From assembly GCF_014621695.1 (NCBI RefSeq), contig NZ_CP061281.1, positions 7,006,001-7,070,000 on the forward strand: a stretch of 64,000 nucleotides of DNA, read 5' to 3'. A program made the translations under genes and the position numbers. Below are positions 15,371-23,547 of the stretch, one piece after another. The stretch comes from Streptomyces xanthii. GTDB taxonomy: Bacteria; Actinomycetota; Actinomycetes; Streptomycetales; Streptomycetaceae. The notes under the pieces were generated by a model. That model saw only the letters and a program-made list of their open reading frames with translations, was not told the DNA's origin and searched no databases. Position 1 is the first letter of the stretch, and every line of letters starts with the position of its first letter.

Positions 15371-15490
15371 GGAGGCATGCGGCTTCGCCGCGCCTCCTCC
15401 CTTGGTGTGCCCCTGGAGACGTGCGCTTCGCCGCGTCCACTCCCCTTTGGTGCGCCCCCGGAGGCATGTGCTTCGCCGCGTGTCCCCCAG
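15363..15490. repeat. Three tandem degenerate ~44-bp repeats with GCTTCGCCGC cores
   Basis: Copies begin at about 15363, 15407 and 15452. Each starts GNGCCCCNGGAG and contains GCTTCGCCGCG; the first copy forms a perfect hairpin GCGGC-TTC-GCCGC. No gene is present in 15278-15501. Confidence 0.7.
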
Positions 15491-15501
15491 GGGGTCGGCC
15501 C

Positions 15502-16245
15502 TCAGGTCGGGAGGTCGTAGGTTGCCGCTGATGCGCGCAGTGCCGCGCCCGCGTCGCTCGTCAGCGGTTCCCCGTGGCCGAAGCAGGCCAGGTCCGGGTC
15601 CAGGGACGCCAGGTGGTGGAAGGAGCCGACGGCCCGGGGGCGGTTCTGGTTGAAGACACCGAGGACGATCTGGGAGTCCACGGGGGACGCGGCGATCGCG
15701 TCGCCGGTGAACAGGACGCCGTGGTGCGGGAGATGGAGGGCGATCGAGCCCTCCGTGTGGCCCGGCGCCGGGACCACCACCGCGCCGCCGCCGATGCCGT
15801 CGAGGAGCTCGCCGTCCTTCAGTTCCCGCACCGAGGACGGGAGTTCGGGGTGCGCGGGCGGGGCCGGGAGGGCGGCCAGGGCCGCGGCGTGGATCGGGCG
15901 CTCCCAGTCCTCGAAGACCGGGTCGGGGCCGGGGCGTTCGCCGCGGATGTACGGGGCGTCGAGGTGGTGGGCGAGGATCTCGGCGCCGCTGATACGGGCG
16001 AACTCGACGGCTCCGCCCGCGTGGTCCTCGTGGAAGTGGGTGAGGACGATGCGGCGCACGTCCTGCGGGGCGTGCCCCCAGTCTCGTACGGCGTCGGCGA
16101 TCGGCCCGCCCGCGCCGTACGCGCCCGCGTCGATCAGGGTCAGCTCGGAGCCGTCCCGCCAGAGGTAGGCCTGGCCGACGGGGAAGCGCAGGAGGCGCAG
16201 GCGCGGAGTGAGGTCACGGATCTCGGTCAGGGCGTAGGGCTTCAT
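15502..16245 (-). CDS. MBL-fold metallo-hydrolase
   Basis: A 247-aa metallo-beta-lactamase-fold enzyme. The metal motif is LTHFHEDHAGG (HxHxDH); the later ligands are the His in PAPGHTEGSIALH, the Asp in LFTGDAIAAS and the His in ACFGHGEPL. It is cytosolic, with no signal peptide. The gene probably starts leaderless: TACGTT (minus strand, 16257-16252) ends 6 nt before the ATG, and no ribosome-binding site is seen. A large hairpin separates it from the dipeptidase upstream. Substrate unknown; thioester or lactone hydrolases are common in this group. Confidence 0.87.
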   Translation of the reverse strand: MKPYALTEIRDLTPRLRLLRFPVGQAYLWRDGSELTLIDAGAYGAGGPIADAVRDWGHAPQDVRRIVLTHFHEDHAGGAVEFARISGAEILAHHLDAPYIRGERPGPDPVFEDWERPIHAAALAALPAPPAHPELPSSVRELKDGELLDGIGGGAVVVPAPGHTEGSIALHLPHHGVLFTGDAIAASPVDSQIVLGVFNQNRPRAVGSFHHLASLDPDLACFGHGEPLTSDAGAALRASAATYDLPT

Positions 16246-16270
16246 GCCGTGAACGTAGGCGCGGAACGGG

Positions 16271-16317
16271 CCGAGGGCCGCCCGTCTCTGCCGGGAGCAG
16301 AGAGGAGCGGCCCTCGG
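16271..16317 (-). terminator. Large hairpin terminator after the M20 dipeptidase
   Basis: CCGAGGGCCGC (16271-16281) pairs with GCGGCCCTCGG (16307-16317), with an inner stem TCTCTGC/GCAGAGA (16285-16291, 16297-16303). Confidence 0.8.
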
Positions 16318-16324
16318 GAACGCG

Positions 16325-17689
16325 TCAGTTGGCGGCAGCCGCGTACTTCTGGAGGAACAGCGCCTCCGCCACCGAGAGCCGCTTGAGCTCGTCCGGCGAC
16401 ACGCTCTCGTTCACCGCGTGGATCTGCGCCTCCGGCTCGCTGAGCCCGATGAGCAGGATCTCCGCCTCGGGGTAGAGCGAGGCCAGCGTGTTGCACAGCG
16501 GGATCGAGCCGCCCTGGCCGGCGAACTGCATCTCCTGACCGTCGTACGCCTCCGCCATGGCCTCGGCCATCGCCGCGTACGCCGGGCTCTTCGTGTTCGC
16601 GCGGAATGCCTGGCCCTGGCCGACCTGCTCCACGCTCACCCGGGCGCCCCACGGGGTGTGCGCCTCGATGTGCCCGGCCAGCAGCTTGGTCGCCTCGGCG
16701 GCGTCCTGGCCCGGCGGCACCCGCAGGCTGATCAGCGCACGGGCGCCGGCCTGCACGGACGGCGTCGCGCCGACCACCGGCGGGCAGTCGATGCCGAGGA
16801 CGGTCACGGCGGGCCGCGCCCAGATCCGGTCGGCGACCGTGCCGGAACCGATCAGCTCGACCCCGTCGAGCACCTTCGCGTCCTTGCGGAAGCTCTCCTC
16901 GTCGTACTGCAGCCCGTCCCACTGCGCGCCGCCCGGCAGCCCGTCGACGACGGTCGAACCGTCCTCGTCGCGCAGCGAGTCCAGTACGCGGATCAGCGCG
17001 GCGAGCGCGTCGGGCGCGGCCCCGCCGAACTGACCGGAGTGCAGATTGCCCTCCAGGGTGTCGACCTGGACCCGCACCAGCGTCATGCCGCGCAGCGTCG
17101 AGGTCGCCGTCGGCAGGCCGACCCGGAAGTTGCCCGCGTCGCCGATGACGATGGTGTCGGCCGTGAGCAGGTCCGGGTGCTGCTCCGCGTAGCGCTCCAG
17201 GCCGCCCGTGCCCATCTCCTCCGAGCCCTCGGCGATGACCTTGACGCCGACCGGGACGCCGCCGTTCGCCTTCAGTGCGCGCAGGGCGAGCAGGTGCAGC
17301 AGCACACCGCCCTTGCAGTCGGCCGAGCCGCGCCCGTACCAGCGGCCGTCCTCGCGCTCGGTCAGCTCGAACGGGGGCGTGGCCCACGCGCTCTCGTCCA
17401 GCGGCGGCTGCACGTCGTAGTGCGCGTACAGGAGCACGGTCGGGGCGCCCGCGGGACCGGGCAGGTAGCCGTACACGGACTGGGTGCCGTCCGGGGTGTC
17501 GAGGAGCGCGACGTCCTGGAAGCCCTCGGCGCGCAGCGCGTCGGCGACCCAGTTCGCGGCGCCCTCGCTCTCGCTCTTCGGGTACTGGTCGAAGTCCGCC
17601 ACCGACTTGAAGGCCACCAGTTCTGTCAGCTCCGCCTTGGCGCGGGGCAGCAGTGAGGCGACGGTCTCGGCGATCGGATGCGGCGACAT
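16325..17689 (-). CDS. M20-family dipeptidase
   Basis: A 454-aa di-zinc peptidase. Ligand motifs in order are VLLYAHYDVQPP, YGRGSADCKGG (bridging Asp), IAEGSEEMGTGG (catalytic Glu), DTIVIGDAGN and the C-terminal EAQIHAVNES. Length and order fit the dipeptidase (CNDP/PepV-like) branch with an internal dimerisation domain. ATG 17689 is preferred because AGGAG lies 7 nt upstream; a GTG two codons earlier is too close to it. Cytosolic peptide turnover is the expected role. It diverges from the flavoprotein gene. Confidence 0.93.
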   Translation of the reverse strand: MSPHPIAETVASLLPRAKAELTELVAFKSVADFDQYPKSESEGAANWVADALRAEGFQDVALLDTPDGTQSVYGYLPGPAGAPTVLLYAHYDVQPPLDESAWATPPFELTEREDGRWYGRGSADCKGGVLLHLLALRALKANGGVPVGVKVIAEGSEEMGTGGLERYAEQHPDLLTADTIVIGDAGNFRVGLPTATSTLRGMTLVRVQVDTLEGNLHSGQFGGAAPDALAALIRVLDSLRDEDGSTVVDGLPGGAQWDGLQYDEESFRKDAKVLDGVELIGSGTVADRIWARPAVTVLGIDCPPVVGATPSVQAGARALISLRVPPGQDAAEATKLLAGHIEAHTPWGARVSVEQVGQGQAFRANTKSPAYAAMAEAMAEAYDGQEMQFAGQGGSIPLCNTLASLYPEAEILLIGLSEPEAQIHAVNESVSPDELKRLSVAEALFLQKYAAAAN

Positions 17690-17833
17690 GGGCACGCTCC
17701 TCGTGGGTGCGACGTTGTGCAGGGTGTGCCGATGATCCTCCCACAGCGGGTCGGCGCGGAGCCGGTCGTAGGATGCGGGGGAGCAAGGCGGCAGGCAGTC
17801 CCATCAGTGGCGATTCGGGAGCAGTAGACCATC

Positions 17834-19081
17834 GTGAGCAGCGAGAACCCGGCGGACGGCAATGAGACGGGCGACGAGCGGGACCTGAGCGTGTGGGACG
17901 TCGTGGTGGTGGGCGCGGGCCCCGCCGGTGCGTCCGCCGCGTACGCGGCCGCGGTCGCCGGCCGCCGGGTGCTGCTCCTGGAGAAGGCCGAGCTCCCGCG
18001 GTACAAGACGTGCGGCGGCGGCATCATCGGCCCCTCGCGCGACTCGCTGCCGCCGGGCTTCGAGCTGCCGTTCAAGGACCGGATCGACGCGGTCACGTTC
18101 TCGCTCAACGGCAAGTACACGCGCACGCGGCGCTCCCGCAGCATGCTGTTCGGGCTGATCAACCGCCCGGAGTTCGACGCGCAGCTCGTCGAGCACGCCC
18201 AGAAGGCCGGGGCCGAACTGCGCACGGGCGTCACCGTGTCCCGGGTCGAGCAGCACGGATCGGCCGTCCCCGACCGGCGCACCGTCGCCGTCGTGCTCCA
18301 GGACGGCGAGACGGTCCTGGCGCGGGCCGTCGTCGGCGCGGACGGCAGCGCCAGCCGCATAGGAGCGCACGTCGGGGTCAAGCTCGACCAGGTGGACCTC
18401 GGCCTGGAGGCGGAGATCCCGGTGCCCGAGACGGTCGCCGAGGACTGGCGCGGGCGCGTCCTCATCGACTGGGGCCCGATCCCCGGCAGTTACGGCTGGG
18501 TGTTCCCCAAGGGCGACACGCTCACCGTCGGCGTGATCTCGGCCCGCGGTGAAGGCGCCGCCACCAAGCGGTACTTGGAGGACTTCATCGGGCGGCTCGG
18601 CCTCGCCGGCTTCGAGCCCGCCATCTCGTCCGGGCACCTGACCCGCTGCCGCGCCGACGACTCCCCGCTCTCCCGCGGCCGGGTCCTGGTCTGCGGTGAC
18701 GCGGCTGGACTGCTGGAGCCGTGGACCCGCGAGGGCATCTCGTTCGCGCTGCGCTCGGGGCGGCTCGCGGGGGAGTGGGCGGTGCGGGTCGCCGAGGCGC
18801 ACGACGCGGTGGACGCGCGGCGGCAGGCGCTCAACTACGCCTTCGCGATCAAGGCCGGGCTCGGCGTCGAGATGGCCGTCGGCCGGCGCATGCTGACCGT
18901 GTTCGCCCGGAGCCCCGGACTGATCCACACCGCGATCACCGGCTTCCGCCCCGCCTGGCACGCCTTCGCGAAGATCGTCCGCGGCTCGTCCTCGCTCGCT
19001 GAGATCGTGCGCACGCACCCCGTCGCGGGACGCGTCCTGTCCCGGCTCGACCGGCAGGAGGGCGACGCGGTCAGCTCGTGA
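17834..19081 (+). CDS. Geranylgeranyl reductase-family FAD-dependent oxidoreductase
   Basis: A 415-aa flavoprotein. The FAD dinucleotide fold is WDVVVVGAGPAGASAAYAAAVAGRRVLLLEK (from about residue 21), followed by the family mark PRYKTCGGGII, then AVVGADGSASRIG and the second FAD motif VLVCGDAAGLLEPWTREGISFALRSGRLAG. These place it with geranylgeranyl reductase-like enzymes, which saturate isoprenoid chains such as menaquinone side chains or other polyprenyls. The GTG start has GGGAG upstream. It is monocistronic; the actual isoprenoid is unknown. Confidence 0.9.
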   Translation: MSSENPADGNETGDERDLSVWDVVVVGAGPAGASAAYAAAVAGRRVLLLEKAELPRYKTCGGGIIGPSRDSLPPGFELPFKDRIDAVTFSLNGKYTRTRRSRSMLFGLINRPEFDAQLVEHAQKAGAELRTGVTVSRVEQHGSAVPDRRTVAVVLQDGETVLARAVVGADGSASRIGAHVGVKLDQVDLGLEAEIPVPETVAEDWRGRVLIDWGPIPGSYGWVFPKGDTLTVGVISARGEGAATKRYLEDFIGRLGLAGFEPAISSGHLTRCRADDSPLSRGRVLVCGDAAGLLEPWTREGISFALRSGRLAGEWAVRVAEAHDAVDARRQALNYAFAIKAGLGVEMAVGRRMLTVFARSPGLIHTAITGFRPAWHAFAKIVRGSSSLAEIVRTHPVAGRVLSRLDRQEGDAVSS

Positions 19082-19222
19082 CCGTGACGTGCGACGGAAG
19101 ACCCGGCGCCGCACGACGGCGGGCCGGCCCGCCGCGCCGGCGGCGCGTACTCCGCGGGGAGTATGTGTGATCGCCACGCCTGGCTGACGCCTGGCGAGGG
19201 GCCCGGCGCTTAGCGTGGCGGC

Positions 19223-20521
19223 ATGGACGAACGACGCGAGCGCGCCGGCGGCCCGCCGCCCGGCGACCCGGGCGGCGGGCCGCCGTGGAGCGGGCCGGGG
19301 CCCGGGTGGTGGAACCAGGGGCCCGCCTGGTGGAACCGGGCCGGTGGTACGCGGTGGCCGTGGCGGTCCACGGTGTTCGTCACGGCGTTCGTGCTGCTCG
19401 GGTCGAGCTTCGCGGGGCACGGCCAGGCCGACCGGGTCCAGCTCGACGTGTTCGCCCGCCTTCTGCTGCTCGCCGCCGGGCTCGCCCTGCTGTGGCGGCA
19501 GCGGTACCCCGTCGTCGTCGCCTTCGGCACGGCCGTGCTGGCGCTCGTCTATCTGGGCGCCGGATATCCGTACGGGCCCGTCTTCCTCACCGTGGCGCTG
19601 GCCTGCTTCTCCGCGATCGTCGCCGGGTACCGGTGGGCCGCGTGGGGCGCGGTCGGGCTGCTCTGGCTCGGGCATCTCGTCGTCGCGCACTGGCTCTACC
19701 CGCACCTGCCGCCCGCCCACGACGACGCCGCGTCCTGGGGGCAGGAAGGGCTGATCCTCGCCTGGGTGCTCGCCATCGTCGCCGTCGCCGAACTGGCCCG
19801 GGCGCGCCGCGAGCAATGGCAGCAGGCCCGCGCGGAACGGGAACGGGCCGCCCGCCGGCGCGCCGACGAGGAACGGCTGCGCATCGCCCGCGAACTCCAC
19901 GACGTCCTCGCCCACTCCCTCTCCGTGATCAACGTGCAGGCGGGCGTCGGCCTCGCCCTGCTCGACGGCGACCCGGAGCAGGCACGCACCGCGCTCACCA
20001 CCATCAAGGCCACCAGCAAGGAGGCCCTCGGCGAGGTGCGCCAGGTCCTCGACACCCTGCGGACGCCCGGCGACGCGCCCCGCGCCCCGGCCCCCGGACT
20101 CGACCGGCTGCCCGAACTCGTCGAGCAGGCGGGCCACGCCGGACTCACCGTCGACGTCGCTACGGAGGGGAATCCGGTGCCGCTCGCGCCCGGCGCCGAC
20201 CTCGCCGCGTTCCGCATCGTGCAGGAGGCGCTGACCAACGTCGTACGGCACTCCGAGTCCCGGCGGGCCCGGGTGCGGGTGCGGCACGACGCCGACGCCG
20301 TGATCCTCACCGTCGACGACGACGGGCCCGCGAGCCACGCCGAAGCCGGCGGCAGCGGCAACGGACTCGCCGGAATGCGGGAGCGGGCGGCCGCGCTCGG
20401 TGGCACGATCGAGGCGGGCCCGCGGGCCGACGGCGGATTCCGGGTCGTCGCCTCGCTGCCGCGCACACCGCCGGCCGCGTCGCCGGTTCCGCCCGCACCG
20501 TCATCGGAGGCACCCCGTTGA
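19223..20521 (+). CDS. NarL-type two-component sensor histidine kinase
   Basis: A 432-aa membrane kinase. A Pro/Gly/Trp-rich N-terminus (residues 1-45) precedes four to five hydrophobic segments (about 50-190). The HisKA_3 box is LRIARELHDVLAHSLSVI (His226); the ATPase motifs are IVQEALTNVVRHS and NGLAGMRERAAALGG. There is no separate sensor domain, so the signal is probably sensed in the membrane. It appears leaderless: TAGCGT (19211-19216) ends 6 nt before the ATG. The stop overlaps the TTG of the response regulator. Confidence 0.93.
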   Translation: MDERRERAGGPPPGDPGGGPPWSGPGPGWWNQGPAWWNRAGGTRWPWRSTVFVTAFVLLGSSFAGHGQADRVQLDVFARLLLLAAGLALLWRQRYPVVVAFGTAVLALVYLGAGYPYGPVFLTVALACFSAIVAGYRWAAWGAVGLLWLGHLVVAHWLYPHLPPAHDDAASWGQEGLILAWVLAIVAVAELARARREQWQQARAERERAARRRADEERLRIARELHDVLAHSLSVINVQAGVGLALLDGDPEQARTALTTIKATSKEALGEVRQVLDTLRTPGDAPRAPAPGLDRLPELVEQAGHAGLTVDVATEGNPVPLAPGADLAAFRIVQEALTNVVRHSESRRARVRVRHDADAVILTVDDDGPASHAEAGGSGNGLAGMRERAAALGGTIEAGPRADGGFRVVASLPRTPPAASPVPPAPSSEAPR

Positions 20522-21183
20522 TCCGTGTCCTGCTCGCCGACGACCAGTCGCTGGTCCGCGCCGGATTCAAGGCGCTGCTCGACGCCCAGCCCGACATCGA
20601 GGTGGCGGGCGAGGCCGCCGACGGGGAGGCGGCGGTCCGGATGGTGCGCGAACTGCGGCCCGACGTCGTGCTCATGGACATCCGGATGCCGCTGCTCGAC
20701 GGGCTCGCGGCGACGCGGCGCATCGGTGACGACCCGGACCTGTCGGCCGTACGCGTCGTCATGCTCACCACCTTCGAGCTCGACGAGTACGTCTTCGAGG
20801 CGATCCGCGCCGGGGCGTCCGGATTCCTCGTGAAGGACACCGAGCCCGACGAACTGCTGCGGGCGGTGCGGGCTGTCGTGGACGGGGACGCGCTGCTGTC
20901 GCCCGGGGTGACGCGGCGGCTGATCTCGGAGTTCGCCGCGCGGTCGAAGGAACCGGCGGCGGCGGGGGCGCTCGCGGAGCTCACGGAGCGGGAGCGGGAG
21001 GTGATGGCGCTGGTCGGGATCGGGTTGTCCAACGAGGAGATCGCGCGGCGGCTCGTCGTCAGTCCGCTCACGGCGAAGACGCACGTGAGCCGGACGATGG
21101 TGAAGCTCGGTGCGCGCGATCGGGCCCAACTGGTCGTTCTGGCCTACGAATCGGGCCTGGTCCGGCCGGGCTGGCTGGGCTGA
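20518..21183 (+). CDS. NarL/LuxR-type response regulator
   Basis: A 221-aa partner of the preceding kinase. The receiver domain has Asp8/Asp9 (LLADDQ), phospho-acceptor Asp54 (VVLMDIRMP), MLTTFE and the conserved Lys in GFLVKD. The LuxR helix-turn-helix is LTEREREVMALVGIGLSNEEIARRLVVSPLTAKTHVSRTMVKL. The start is TTG 20518, fixed by GGAGG 7 nt upstream and overlapping the kinase stop (TTGA). The target genes are unknown; none is adjacent on the same strand. Confidence 0.93.
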   Translation: MIRVLLADDQSLVRAGFKALLDAQPDIEVAGEAADGEAAVRMVRELRPDVVLMDIRMPLLDGLAATRRIGDDPDLSAVRVVMLTTFELDEYVFEAIRAGASGFLVKDTEPDELLRAVRAVVDGDALLSPGVTRRLISEFAARSKEPAAAGALAELTEREREVMALVGIGLSNEEIARRLVVSPLTAKTHVSRTMVKLGARDRAQLVVLAYESGLVRPGWLG

Positions 21184-21233
21184 CCGCCGCGCGCGTGCCG
21201 GGCGGCCCTCGGGGTGGGTTCCGGGCGGGTGGC

Positions 21234-21287
21234 GCGGCTGCGGGTCGGTGGGGCTTCTCGCGCAGTTCCCCGCGCCCCTGACGGGGC
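21234..21287. repeat. Dispersed intergenic repeat, copy A
   Basis: A 54-bp unit containing GCGCAGTTCCCCGCGCCCCT and a GCCCC-TGAC-GGGGC hairpin. It matches 21381-21433 except for one base, and its core recurs at 15351-15370. Confidence 0.8.
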
Positions 21288-21380
21288 GAGTCCGGCCCGG
21301 GACTTGATCAGTCCCGTTCCGCCTGGGGTGGCAGGGCGCTCGTCCCGCGGCGGGTTCGGCGTGGGGTGTGCGCGGGTGGG

Positions 21381-21433
21381 GCGGCTGCGGGTCGGTGGGG
21401 CTCTCGCGCAGTTCCCCGCGCCCCTGACGGGGC
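21381..21433. repeat. Dispersed intergenic repeat, copy B
   Basis: A direct repeat of copy A with a one-base deletion (CTCTCG for CTTCTCG). The two copies lie 93 bp apart in the convergent gap 21184-21495, which holds no gene. Confidence 0.8.
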
Positions 21434-21440
21434 ACGGGGA

Positions 21441-21481
21441 AGAGGGACCGGCTCGCACCCCCGTGGCGGGCCGGTCCCTCT
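21441..21481. terminator. Bidirectional hairpin between response regulator and MFS gene
   Basis: AGAGGGACCGGC (21441-21452) and GCCGGTCCCTCT (21470-21481) form a perfect 12-bp stem. Confidence 0.8.
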
Positions 21482-21495
21482 CGTGCGGGGTGGGG

Positions 21496-23028
21496 TCAGT
21501 CCCGTACGGGGACGCGGTCCTCCGCTGTCTCCGGTACGGAGCGGGCCACGACCACCGAGTCCCGCGAGCGGCTGCGCCGCAGGCCCGGCAGCGTGATCAG
21601 CAGGCCCACCACGGCGATCGCGGTGACCACCACGAGGCCCGGCCGGAAGCTGTCGAGGACCGCCTGCGGGGAGGAGCCCTCCGGGGCGTTCGCGGTCACG
21701 ACCGCGGTCACGACGGCCAGGAAGATCGCCCCGCCCACCTGCACGGACGTGTTCAGGAGTCCGGAGACCATGCCCTGTTCGTCGTCGTCCACACCATTGG
21801 TGGCCTGGATGTTGAGGGACGGGAAGACCAGGGCGCACGCGGCGCCGATCAGCAGCATCGTCGGCAGGATGACGACCGCGTAGACGGGGTCGAGGTTGAT
21901 CCGGAGGAAGAGCGCGTAGCCGACGACCATCAGCCCGAAGCCGACCGCGATGAGCCGCGGCGTGCCGAACCGGTCCACGACCGCGCCGACCTTCGTCGAG
22001 GACAGCGCCACCAGCGCGCCCGCCGGCAGGAACGCCAGCGCCATGCTGAGCGCCGACCAGCCGAGCAGCGACTGCAGGTAGAGCGTCGCGAGGAACTGGA
22101 AGCTGACGTACGAGCCGAAGAAGGTCATCGCGCCGAGCTGGGCCCGGATCTGCGAGCCGGAGCGCAGCACGCCGAGCCGGATCAGCGGGCCGGGCGAGCG
22201 CCGCTCGATGCGGACGAAGAGGGTGAGGAGGACGGCGACGGCGAGGAAGGAGAGGAGGGTGCGGGGCGAGCCCCAGCCGGCCTCCGGCGCCTGGACCACG
22301 GTGAAGACGAGCAGCAGCATCGACAGAGTGCCGGTGACGGCGCCCGGGACGTCGTAGCCGCGGTGGTTCTCCTCCTTGGCGCTGTGCGGGATGAGCTTGA
22401 TGCCGACGAGCAGCGCGATCAGGGCGATCGGCGCGGGCAGCAGCATCGTCAGGCGCCAGCTGGCCTCGGTGAGCAGTCCGGACAGGACGAGGCCCATGGA
22501 GAAGCCGGTGGCGGCGCAGGTGGTGTAGATGGACAGGGCGCGGTTGCGGACCGGGCCCTCGGCGAACGTCGTCGTGATGATGGAGAGGCCGGCCGGTGCG
22601 GTGAAGGCCGCGCTGAGGCCCTTGATGAAGCGGCTGGCGATGAGCAGCGGCCCGGAGTCGACGAGTCCGCCGAGTACGGAGGCCAGGGCGAAGACGCCGA
22701 GCGCGATCAGGAAGACGCGGCGCCGCCCGAGCAGGTCGGCCGCGCGGCCGCCGAGCAGCAGCAGGCCGCCGTAGCCGAGGATGTAGCCGCTGACGACCCA
22801 CTGGAGGGTCGCCGTCGAGAGGCCGAGTTCGGTGCCGATCGAGGGCAGGGCGACGCCGACCATCGAGACGTCGAGCGCGTCGAGGAACATCGCGGCGCAG
22901 AGTACGAGCAGGGTCCCCCACAGCCGGGGCGACCAGTGGGACTGGTCCGGTGCGGTCGACGGATCCTTGGCGGTCGGCTCCGGGGACAGCGGAGCGGACG
23001 CCGCGGCGTCGGTGAGCGGAGAGGTCAT
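21496..23028 (-). CDS. MFS drug efflux transporter, DHA2 (14-TM) type
   Basis: A 510-aa major facilitator. After a polar 30-residue tail come about 14 hydrophobic segments. Motif A is GGRAADLLGRRRVF; the first-helix mark is LDALDVSMVGVALPSIGTELGLS and motif C-like residues are LSGLLTEASWR. It is an EmrB/QacA-type proton antiporter, probably exporting a drug or metabolite. The ATG at 23028 has no ribosome-binding site but a promoter (TTGCAG-16-TAGTGT on the minus strand) ends 7 nt before it, so it should be leaderless. It diverges from a MarR regulator whose sites overlap this promoter. Confidence 0.92.
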   Translation of the reverse strand: MTSPLTDAAASAPLSPEPTAKDPSTAPDQSHWSPRLWGTLLVLCAAMFLDALDVSMVGVALPSIGTELGLSTATLQWVVSGYILGYGGLLLLGGRAADLLGRRRVFLIALGVFALASVLGGLVDSGPLLIASRFIKGLSAAFTAPAGLSIITTTFAEGPVRNRALSIYTTCAATGFSMGLVLSGLLTEASWRLTMLLPAPIALIALLVGIKLIPHSAKEENHRGYDVPGAVTGTLSMLLLVFTVVQAPEAGWGSPRTLLSFLAVAVLLTLFVRIERRSPGPLIRLGVLRSGSQIRAQLGAMTFFGSYVSFQFLATLYLQSLLGWSALSMALAFLPAGALVALSSTKVGAVVDRFGTPRLIAVGFGLMVVGYALFLRINLDPVYAVVILPTMLLIGAACALVFPSLNIQATNGVDDDEQGMVSGLLNTSVQVGGAIFLAVVTAVVTANAPEGSSPQAVLDSFRPGLVVVTAIAVVGLLITLPGLRRSRSRDSVVVARSVPETAEDRVPVRD

Positions 23029-23035
23029 GCGCAGC

Positions 23036-23068
23036 ACACTACATGCACATGCATTGACTGCAAGTGCA
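23036..23068. promoter_or_regulatory. Efflux promoter with MarR-type TGCA repeats
   Basis: Minus-strand promoter TTGCAG (23063-23058), 16 nt, TAGTGT (23041-23036). Within it lie the perfect palindrome ATGCA-CA-TGCAT (23043-23054) and TGCA-AG-TGCA (23059-23068); another GATGCAA occurs at 23079. These are likely MarR sites. Confidence 0.65.
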
Positions 23069-23115
23069 TTTAATTCCGATGCAACAAAGGGCGTCTTTTC
23101 TGCTACGGTGCGGTT

Positions 23116-23526
23116 ATGACGGCACAGGAGTCGGAAGCGAGGGCCGGCGCGGGCCTCGTGGATCAATGGCGGGACATCCTCGCCAAGCACGCGCGCACCA
23201 TGTGTGAGCTCGACCGCGAGCTGCACGGACACGGCCTGGGCGCCAGCGACTTCGAGGTGCTCGACGTGCTCGCCGAAGGCACCCCGCAGGACGACTCCGC
23301 CGGGTTCCGCGTGCAGGAGATCGCCGGCCAGGTCCACCTGAGCCAGAGCGCCCTGTCCCGGCTCATCGGCCGCCTGGAGAAGGACGGCCTCGTCGCGCGC
23401 GGCATGTGCAGCGAGGACCGTCGCGGCGTACGGGTGTGCCTGACGCCGAAGGGGCGGGCGCTGCACGCCGAGGTGCGGCCGCTGCAGCGGGCCGTCCTGA
23501 GCCGGATGCTGGAGTCCGGCGCCTGA
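23116..23526 (+). CDS. MarR-family transcriptional regulator
   Basis: A 136-aa winged-helix protein. The DNA-binding part is VQEIAGQVHLSQSALSRLIGRLEKDGLVARGMCSEDRRGVRVCLTPKG, with the wing DRRGVRV. A cysteine (Cys in ARGMCSEDR) sits near the recognition wing and could be redox-active. The ATG is preceded by TACGGT (23104-23109) at 6 nt with no ribosome-binding site, so it is probably leaderless. It diverges from the DHA2 pump and most likely represses it and itself. Confidence 0.92.
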   Translation: MTAQESEARAGAGLVDQWRDILAKHARTMCELDRELHGHGLGASDFEVLDVLAEGTPQDDSAGFRVQEIAGQVHLSQSALSRLIGRLEKDGLVARGMCSEDRRGVRVCLTPKGRALHAEVRPLQRAVLSRMLESGA

Positions 23527-23547
23527 CGGCCCGCGCGGCCGGCCGGC

